Below, one piece after another: positions 57,385 through 64,000 of a stretch of 64,000 nucleotides of DNA (within the stretch, counting starts at the first letter, position 1; the number at the start of each line of letters is the position of its first letter). Position numbers and translations under genes: made by a program. Origin of the DNA: Burkholderiaceae bacterium (lineage in GTDB: Bacteria > Pseudomonadota > Gammaproteobacteria > Burkholderiales > Burkholderiaceae); the NCBI GenBank assembly GCA_023266335.1, contig JAHFQJ010000003.1:93625-157624 (forward strand). Reading direction: 5' to 3'. The notes under the pieces are model-generated. The model did not search any database. It was not told the origin of the DNA and was given only the letters and a program-made list of their open reading frames with translations.

Positions 57385-57933
57385 CTATTTTTTAGAATTA
57401 TTATTAACATTATTAGAAGATTTTTGCACTTCATTAATAACATGTTCAGCATGATTATTAAAGTTGTTTGCAGTAGCACTCACAGCTTGCTGTGTTGCTT
57501 TAGAAACACCTTCAAAAACCTTTGTAGTTGCATTAACAGCTGATTTTAAGTAAGACACAAGCGGCTCTGTACCTAGTGGTGCATTTTTACTGATATTCTC
57601 AACAGCAGCACATGCATACCTTTGGCAATCTTGCTGAATATCTTCAACATTATTTTGAATATCTTGTTTAACTTGACTGAATAAATCAAACAATTGTTTA
57701 TTATAGTCGATAACTTGTTGTTGAATAGGCGCTAAGGCTTGAGTAATTGCATTATGTTGTTCTTGCGGTCTGCTGTTAACAATGGTTTTGGTAGCTTGAG
57801 TAAAGTTTGAAATACTATTTTTGATTGCCTGTGTATTTAAATCATACATTTTTGCAAGAGCATTGCCAACACTTTCTTGTAAAGCTAAAAAATTTTGTAA
57901 GTTTTCTTGAGTAGCAGCGAATGTTTGTTCCAT
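57385..57933 (-). CDS. phaP: Phasin family protein (PHA granule-associated)
   Basis: Phasins coat polyhydroxyalkanoate granules. The 182-aa protein is almost entirely helical, with the Phasin_2 pattern of repeated hydrophobic and Gln-rich segments (NFLALQESVGNALAKMYDLN, VIDYNKQLFDLFSQVKQDIQ). Near the C-terminus an AxxN-rich stretch (NATTKVFEGVSKATQQAVSA) precedes an Asn/Lys tail. AAGGAG lies 6 bases before the ATG, the best ribosome binding site in the window after guaA-fimV, implying high expression. The polymer synthase (phaC) is not in the window, so PHA storage itself is inferred. Confidence 0.85.
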   Translation of the reverse strand: MEQTFAATQENLQNFLALQESVGNALAKMYDLNTQAIKNSISNFTQATKTIVNSRPQEQHNAITQALAPIQQQVIDYNKQLFDLFSQVKQDIQNNVEDIQQDCQRYACAAVENISKNAPLGTEPLVSYLKSAVNATTKVFEGVSKATQQAVSATANNFNNHAEHVINEVQKSSNNVNNNSKK

Positions 57934-58152
57934 AAAAACTCCTTGAATTAATTAAGTACTATTTGTGCATCGCAAAATGCAATAGCCCATTGTAACATAT
58001 AAGAATAATTTGTCAATTTTAGTAAAATTATGTTGATAAATTGCCTATTTATTTAAAAAATCTATTTATTTATTGCATTTATTTTTAATTTATGTTGTGA
58101 TATAGGGTTGTATTAAACAATATACGATTTTATACGTAAAATTTAGAGGGTA

Positions 58153-61100
58153 TTAACTAAAGAGAGGCACTTCATAAGTGTGCAATAATTTCGTTAATCT
58201 ATGCTTCCTTAAATTTAAAAAATCTTGAATATTTTGCTCAAACTTTGTGGGTTTTCCAAAATTAATTAATTTTAACGCTTGTTTTGATATTTTATCATCT
58301 ACTCTAAATGCTTGTGAGGTATTTAATAATAACTCTTCTCTTTTTTGACTTAGTTCATTACGCTCTTTAGTTAATCTAGATAATATATGTGTGGTACTTG
58401 TTTTTGAAGTATTTAATATTACTGTATCTGTAATTTTTAACCGTGCGGATAATTTATGTAAATCATTTTCAATGATGTTTTGTAAATTATTATTATTTAA
58501 AGCCTGCTGTGCTGTATAAGATGCCTTTCTGACTTCATGCACTAAACGCATTTTATTCCAAGCTGTTACAGGCGTTGTAATTGTATTTTGTAAATACATT
58601 GTTGGTAAAAAGCGTCTATGTAAAGGATTGGTAACTGGCAAAATATATTTACAAGCAAATGAGCTGACCTTTTTCATGCGTGATAAAGTTTTATGCCACA
58701 TAGAATCATTCGGCTGTGTTTCTAATCCTCCGTAACTATTCCAATTTTTCCACATATACGATGAAGATAAATCTAATTTTATTTTATGACTGCTATTATT
58801 TTTATTTGTTATATTTTGTTTTGAATTTACTCTATTAAAAAATATTTCCCCTTGTTCTGTAGATTTAATATCATGTAAATTAATATATTCAACCGCATAA
58901 GGCATATTTTCATCTTTATGACTTGAAAGAAAAATATCTATGCCCTGCTTTAATTTATGTAAATTATTAATATACGCTAGACTATTTTTTTCATCGGAAT
59001 ATTCTACATAATCCTTAATCGCTTCTTCTAGAATAGTTAATAATCCATCAGATAATATCTGCATTTTTGTAATAAACTCTCTGCGGTTTACAGCATGATC
59101 AATACCTTTTCCATCTGAACTATTTGGAATTTTATTAAATAAATTCTCTATCATATACTCATAAGATAATTTTACATCATTTTGAGCCTGCAAAATAAAT
59201 TTCTTAAACAGGTTATTAAACATAGCTAAATTATTTTTGCTATTATCATCAATATTCGGATTTTTGTTGCCAAATTTACCTTTTAATTTTTGGGCAATTG
59301 GATAAATAACGCTTTGAGTTTTATACCAGTCATTAGTGCGTTTTTTTGCTGAATTTATTATATCTAAAATTCTATTTTCGTCTGTTCTGAATGCATTTAA
59401 TCTGCTGCCTTCTTTTCTCGGAATTAGACTTGCTGTACTTGAGGCTATAAATTCTGCCATTTTTCTCTTAAATTCAGCTGAATCTAGATTTTTATTAGTA
59501 TTAGTAATTCTGTTAACCGATACTTTTGGTTTTGCATCATTTTCAAGAAATTCTTTTATTTTTAAAAGAGATTTGGAATTTTCTAATAATTTATTAAATT
59601 TATCATCACTTTGTTTATCATCATTTGTAATTTTAGACATTTCACGGTTAATTTGACTTAATTTTTTATCTATTGCCCATATCATTGCACATATATATAT
59701 AAAATGTCCGCGCGGTTTACCAAAAGTAGAAGCATTTTCAAAATATCTTATAACGCCAGAGGATATGCCTGCAGTAAATGTTGTAGATAATAGTGCCATT
59801 ACAGTTACTTGAGCCGCTAATGCACTTTCTGTTTTCTCAACTTGAGTCGCAACAGAAGTAGCTACTTCATCTGTTGCTAAAATAGCTGAATTTGATGCTC
59901 TAAAAAATATATGCATTAAAGCCTCATTCGGTTGCTTAAATAACAATGCTATTTTTTTATTGATTACCGGCAATATATCTTTAGGATTGATAAATTCTGC
60001 CAAAAACCCGCTTGGATAATTTTTTTGTAAAGTTCCCCATGAAAACTGCCAATTGATATAATCTTGTTTTGGCAGATTAAGATTAATATCACGGTTATAC
60101 TGCAAACCTTGATGAAATAAAATTTCCTCTTCTTTTAATTGAGCTATTTTTTCTTGTGTAAATTCAAGCTTATTTTGATAGTATGCAATTTGTTCATATG
60201 ATTTTTTTGAAGATATATCATCAGTATAATTTTTCAATTCAATAATTTTCTGCTTATATTGATATTCCAATTTTCTATGTTCTGCATATACTTCTATAAT
60301 ATAGCTTTGAATAATATCAATGCGGCGTTCAATATTATAACTCACTGCATTATTATGCACTTTGACTGGATCAATTAAAAAACCGGCAATAACACCATCA
60401 ATTTGTTTTTGGTTCATATTATTAAAATCTTTATATGTATAATGAGTTTCATGATTATCAATCATAATTCTAATAATATTTTTTTCAAATTCATCTTGCG
60501 GTAATTTACCCATATATTTATCTAGATTATATTTTAATGCTCTGTCTGTCATTATATGTGAAGGCATGTATATGTGAGTATTATCTAAATATCTTTGGCG
60601 GTTAATATTATCCACACCAGCTAATGGAGTTTGAATTCCTCTTCTAATTAAACGATATAATTTTTTTAAAATAGGCGTATGTTCCGCACCTGGAGAAAAT
60701 ATAGCCATAGCAAAATAACCTGCCCTACCAAGCAAATTCTGAAAAAATTGATCTATAAAAGCAATGGCTATATATATTTTATCTTGAGCTTTACTTTGAT
60801 AAATTAAAGATAATAAAGCGGCAAATGCTTCTAGTAATTTATCTTTAATAATTCCTTTGGCTTTTTCTTTGTTTTCAATTAATCTGCCATCAATATAAAT
60901 ATTCTGGTTATTATCTATTGCTGCTGTGTCAAGTAAATTCATATTATTACTGATAATTTTTTTAAGATTATTAATATCATGACGAATTTCTTTAACTGTT
61001 TTGCCTAACCCAACACTAAATAAATGCCCGTATTTTGCCATGGTATGATAAGATAAAGGCTGAACTGCATCTGCAAGAAGCTGAGCAAAAAAATCTAATC

Positions 61101-63642
61101 CTTGGTGAAACGCAGTTTGTACTGTTGAATCTTCAAAAGCAGCATGATTACCAAGTAACCCGCCTATAATTGCCATGTGTGATAAAAGTGTGTCTTGTGG
61201 CTGCCCTAAACCGCCTTTAAAAAATCCCCAATACCTTCTGAATGAATCTTCATGGTCATAAGCCGCTTTTCTGAAATATTTTCCAATTTTTCTAGAATTC
61301 GTATTTTCCATACTAAAAGGATTAATATACGTATTAAAAAATCTGGTTACTACATTTTTTTGAGGCTTAACCTTTAATTTATATTCACCAGCAGTATAAT
61401 TTCTAAGTTTAATTCCTTTATAAATATAATATATAGCTCTATTGGCTCTCGCTCCTTGCCATACTGCTTTATGTTTGATTAATTTATCATATAAATCTAA
61501 TGCGGGAGTGCTTATGTTTTTTTTAAACTTACAGAGGTATGCTTCTCTGCTAAATAGGGCTTCTTTATCACGCTGGATATATAAATCTGCGTTATAATCT
61601 TTAGACGTTTGTCTAAGCCATGAATGTAAATCTGCTATAGATAAATTTCTATCTGTATTATCATTTTTGCCCATGTTTCTGCTTTGACTTAAATCTAATC
61701 GAGACGAATATATACTTTTTGCCTCCCAGCAACGGTTTTTTATATTATAATTCAAACAAATAAATGCTGGTTTGGCAAAATTAACGAAATTAACAAAAGG
61801 GTAAGATACTTTAGGATTTAACTCTAATAAGCATGTTTGTTTTTTAGCTAAAGCATTTTGAATATGTTCGTTTAATAATGCACCTCCATTTTTACGGCTC
61901 TTGGAATTTATTACATCTTGAGTTTTATATATATTAGTTAAATCATACCTGTCAATATGTTCGCCAGAAGCACGGATTAATTTTTTCAAGCCGTGTTTTT
62001 GATTTATTCCATCAAGAATATTACGGGCAAGTGCAGGATTATCATGACTAAATTCTTTTACACTTTTACCAACTAAAGTACTTAAAGCGTTTAGTAAATT
62101 CTCTTCATTATTATTTTGTTTGTTTAAATGTTCTTGTAATTTATATGTTTTTGCCAAATCAGAAATTTTTGGCTTAATTAACGAAGAATAAAGTTTATGT
62201 TTATGTTTACTAGCTGTTATTGTCAATTCATTGTTATTATCACTTTGAATCAGAGATAACATATCATGCAGACTAAAATTATGATTTTTGCTGATTTTAC
62301 TATCAAATTTATTTATACAAGCCAAAATAAACTGATAAATTAAATCTTTTTGTTTTAAAGATAAATGCGGATTTAAATTTTTACTAATATCGTTTATTAA
62401 ATATTCTTTATTAATCAAACTAAAATTATTAGCATAAGCAATCGTATATTTTGATAAAATGTCAGTTATATTCACTGCATTTGAATTTAAAGAATTAAAA
62501 ATTTCCTCTCGATTTTTTAATGAAATATATTTAATTTTGGTTGCTTCTAATTCTTTATTGCATGATTTAAGTTCTTGTTCAGCTTCTTGTAATGGAATAT
62601 ACAAATATAAATTAGATTTATTTTTATGCGGATTGCTTTTTAGCCATTCTTGTTTAAGAAAAAAATTTTTTTCAAAACTAGATTTTTGTAAAAGCAGTCT
62701 GTTTAATATTCTATCTGTAATATCACAGTTATCTTGATTAACTAATAAAGCCTGTTTCCATATATTATCAAACTGTGATTTTGTATAACTTTGTTTTTGT
62801 TTATCAGTTAATTGCCCATAGGAATAAACTGCATTTAAATTATTTTCACTTATCAAATGCCAAAATACCTGCTGATTATTATTCACCTGATTATTTTCAA
62901 GTCGAGGTATCAATACATAAAACTCAGAACCATTATACACAATTAATCTTTGCTTATTATTTGCTAAATTTAAAGCTAAATCTTTATCAATAAGCTTAAT
63001 ATTTTTTATAACAGTTGTATTGCTAAGATGAGGATCGATAATATCAAATACACCCTTTGCACTTAAATACTGATTTTGTTCCAAGCTTTTTTTTTGCTGA
63101 GGAATATTGCTTGAAAATATTGCTTTTTCCAGCTTAATCGGGTTATTTGAATTAAGAAAAAACGACATCAAGCCATTTAGATTTTTATAGTCTTTATCTT
63201 TTGGTTCGTCCAGCTCAAATTCCTTGATGAGGTGATGCTGAATAGTATGATGTTTTGAATATGCGGAATTATAACGGTAATCTACTTCAGTATATGGATT
63301 TGCTTCGATTAGAGAGCTACGCTTTGTAATTCTTGTATTACTAAGATAATATTGCTCTGCATTTTGAGTTTTATTTAAGTAATCTGGAAAATTAATTTTA
63401 CGCTGTTCCTGTCTGAATGCTTTACCAATAGCCTGTTGTATTTTATTTAAATGTGGCAATCCAATAATCTTACACAGACTTTCCTGAACCTGTAGTTTTG
63501 CCTGTTGCATAGGCACACCTAGACTGTTTTGTAATGGCTTACTTAAGTATTTAGCTTTATTTAAAACTAAAATAGCTGGTTTGTTTGCTCTGTGTATAGA
63601 AGATTTAGCACCATTAAACATCTGGCTTAGTAAAAATACCAC
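58153..63642 (-). CDS. Giant 1829-aa protein of unknown function
   Basis: The frame is open for 1829 codons. It starts at GTG 63640-63642, with GAGGG about 5-10 bases upstream, or at ATG 63619-63621 eight codons later. I recognise no domain. Visible features: a basic, mostly helical N-terminal third; two beta-like segments with KQRLIVYNGSEFYVLIPRL near 235 and KQTCLLELNPKVSYPFV near 600; glycine/alanine-rich moderately hydrophobic stretches near 830-870 (HMAIIGGLLGNHAAFEDS) and 970-990. A coiled coil lies near 1140-1180 (KNYTDDISSKKSYEQIAYYQ) and a clear hydrophobic zone near 1265-1310 (AAQVTVMALLSTTFTAGISS). The tail is basic and helical. No signal peptide or repeats. Size, low cysteine and scattered hydrophobic segments recall secreted effectors of intracellular bacteria; that is inference only. 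Confidence 0.8.
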   Translation of the reverse strand: MVFLLSQMFNGAKSSIHRANKPAILVLNKAKYLSKPLQNSLGVPMQQAKLQVQESLCKIIGLPHLNKIQQAIGKAFRQEQRKINFPDYLNKTQNAEQYYLSNTRITKRSSLIEANPYTEVDYRYNSAYSKHHTIQHHLIKEFELDEPKDKDYKNLNGLMSFFLNSNNPIKLEKAIFSSNIPQQKKSLEQNQYLSAKGVFDIIDPHLSNTTVIKNIKLIDKDLALNLANNKQRLIVYNGSEFYVLIPRLENNQVNNNQQVFWHLISENNLNAVYSYGQLTDKQKQSYTKSQFDNIWKQALLVNQDNCDITDRILNRLLLQKSSFEKNFFLKQEWLKSNPHKNKSNLYLYIPLQEAEQELKSCNKELEATKIKYISLKNREEIFNSLNSNAVNITDILSKYTIAYANNFSLINKEYLINDISKNLNPHLSLKQKDLIYQFILACINKFDSKISKNHNFSLHDMLSLIQSDNNNELTITASKHKHKLYSSLIKPKISDLAKTYKLQEHLNKQNNNEENLLNALSTLVGKSVKEFSHDNPALARNILDGINQKHGLKKLIRASGEHIDRYDLTNIYKTQDVINSKSRKNGGALLNEHIQNALAKKQTCLLELNPKVSYPFVNFVNFAKPAFICLNYNIKNRCWEAKSIYSSRLDLSQSRNMGKNDNTDRNLSIADLHSWLRQTSKDYNADLYIQRDKEALFSREAYLCKFKKNISTPALDLYDKLIKHKAVWQGARANRAIYYIYKGIKLRNYTAGEYKLKVKPQKNVVTRFFNTYINPFSMENTNSRKIGKYFRKAAYDHEDSFRRYWGFFKGGLGQPQDTLLSHMAIIGGLLGNHAAFEDSTVQTAFHQGLDFFAQLLADAVQPLSYHTMAKYGHLFSVGLGKTVKEIRHDINNLKKIISNNMNLLDTAAIDNNQNIYIDGRLIENKEKAKGIIKDKLLEAFAALLSLIYQSKAQDKIYIAIAFIDQFFQNLLGRAGYFAMAIFSPGAEHTPILKKLYRLIRRGIQTPLAGVDNINRQRYLDNTHIYMPSHIMTDRALKYNLDKYMGKLPQDEFEKNIIRIMIDNHETHYTYKDFNNMNQKQIDGVIAGFLIDPVKVHNNAVSYNIERRIDIIQSYIIEVYAEHRKLEYQYKQKIIELKNYTDDISSKKSYEQIAYYQNKLEFTQEKIAQLKEEEILFHQGLQYNRDINLNLPKQDYINWQFSWGTLQKNYPSGFLAEFINPKDILPVINKKIALLFKQPNEALMHIFFRASNSAILATDEVATSVATQVEKTESALAAQVTVMALLSTTFTAGISSGVIRYFENASTFGKPRGHFIYICAMIWAIDKKLSQINREMSKITNDDKQSDDKFNKLLENSKSLLKIKEFLENDAKPKVSVNRITNTNKNLDSAEFKRKMAEFIASSTASLIPRKEGSRLNAFRTDENRILDIINSAKKRTNDWYKTQSVIYPIAQKLKGKFGNKNPNIDDNSKNNLAMFNNLFKKFILQAQNDVKLSYEYMIENLFNKIPNSSDGKGIDHAVNRREFITKMQILSDGLLTILEEAIKDYVEYSDEKNSLAYINNLHKLKQGIDIFLSSHKDENMPYAVEYINLHDIKSTEQGEIFFNRVNSKQNITNKNNSSHKIKLDLSSSYMWKNWNSYGGLETQPNDSMWHKTLSRMKKVSSFACKYILPVTNPLHRRFLPTMYLQNTITTPVTAWNKMRLVHEVRKASYTAQQALNNNNLQNIIENDLHKLSARLKITDTVILNTSKTSTTHILSRLTKERNELSQKREELLLNTSQAFRVDDKISKQALKLINFGKPTKFEQNIQDFLNLRKHRLTKLLHTYEVPLFS

Positions 63643-64000
63643 GCCTTTACCCTCTGTTTATAAAAATAAATTTATTAATAAATTAACTAAAACCGCCAAA
63701 ATAAAGCTAATTTTAAGACTATGGTGCACTTTGTGAGACACATCTTATAGAATTATGCATGCTGGTGTGTATGCATAAAGGAGTATGTTTAATATAAAAT
63801 TAGCATATCCTAATGTAAAGTGTCAACGGAATATTTAATACTGTAGCTATTTTGCGAAATAATTTGGTATAAGATGCTGTTAATATTTTTTACAAAAATG
63901 TAAATTATTTAACATTTGTTAACAATTTTGATGAATAAAAACATGCTGCTCAGTTATTTAACAAAATTTTTACTTATTCATTTTAATTGATATATCTTTT
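63643..64000. promoter_or_regulatory. Upstream region of the 1829-aa gene, with promoter and palindrome
   Basis: On the minus strand a perfect TTGACA lies at 63821-63826 and TAATTT at 63797-63802 with 18-bp spacing, a plausible promoter. Downstream of it, TTATGCAT (63753-63760) and ATGCATAA (63771-63778) form a perfect inverted repeat with a 10-bp spacer, in the expected leader and about 110 bp before the start codon. It could be a repressor site or an mRNA hairpin. The rest to 64000 is AT-rich with no gene. Confidence 0.45.

Overview
The window is about 30% G+C by eye. It comes from a bacterial chromosome with a diderm (Gram-negative) gene set: lpxK, bamC, surA, ExbB/ExbD, a TonB-dependent receptor, an RND efflux pump and FimV. 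The mix of a PHA-type phasin, FimV, Mpl, BamC and both fumarase classes points to an AT-rich betaproteobacterium, possibly Burkholderiales/Alcaligenaceae-like. This placement is inferred from gene content only. Decaying genes (a carB 3' relic, an IS1-type transposase relic, a possible VWA-domain relic), orphan pathway genes (trpF alone, an Fbp-type iron permease alone) and very large proteins of no recognised family suggest a host-associated lifestyle with ongoing gene loss.

Layout. 1-1390: fabH (partial) and plsX. 1573-2659: ndk and ybeY. 2814-8558, minus strand: an unknown Q/N-rich protein, ruvC, an M61 peptidase, dps, exbD, exbB. 8810-14128: yebC, purD, lpxK and a clostripain-like lipoprotein. 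14322-20273: fumC, an IS1 relic, then a close-packed plus-strand run ygfZ-trpF-iron permease-rluC. 20572-26528: a dicarboxylate/amino-acid symporter with a clear terminator, a small membrane protein, a glycosyltransferase-methyltransferase fusion, pgi and pgeF. 26602-34798: a ZnuD-like receptor with an operator-like palindrome at its start, mpl, a zinc-ribbon membrane protein, the carB relic, galU, suhB and recR. 34801-42145: an unknown 681-aa protein, tRNA-Met, rnhB, mutM, rph, bamC, surA. 42472-48571: an acrA-acrB-oprM tripartite efflux locus with a disrupted small ORF between acrB and oprM. 48572-50286: a decayed stretch and the tRNA trio Gly-Cys-Leu. 50287-57933: fimV, guaA, tadA, xseB, class I fumarase, a small lipoprotein and a phasin. 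58153-63642: a 1829-codon protein of unknown function.

The most interesting non-coding structure is a short dispersed element of about 88 bp with long imperfect inverted ends. Five copies sit between genes (2720, 7251, 9561, 28786, 28979), two of them in opposite orientation between the metal receptor and mpl. The most interesting coding objects are the 1829-codon and 681-codon proteins, a small ORF broken by expansion of a 7-bp tandem repeat, and the two-domain glycosyltransferase-methyltransferase. No CRISPR array, intact insertion sequence, prophage or complete secretion system is present. Many ORFs lack a strong Shine-Dalgarno sequence, so several starts were chosen from family N-termini.
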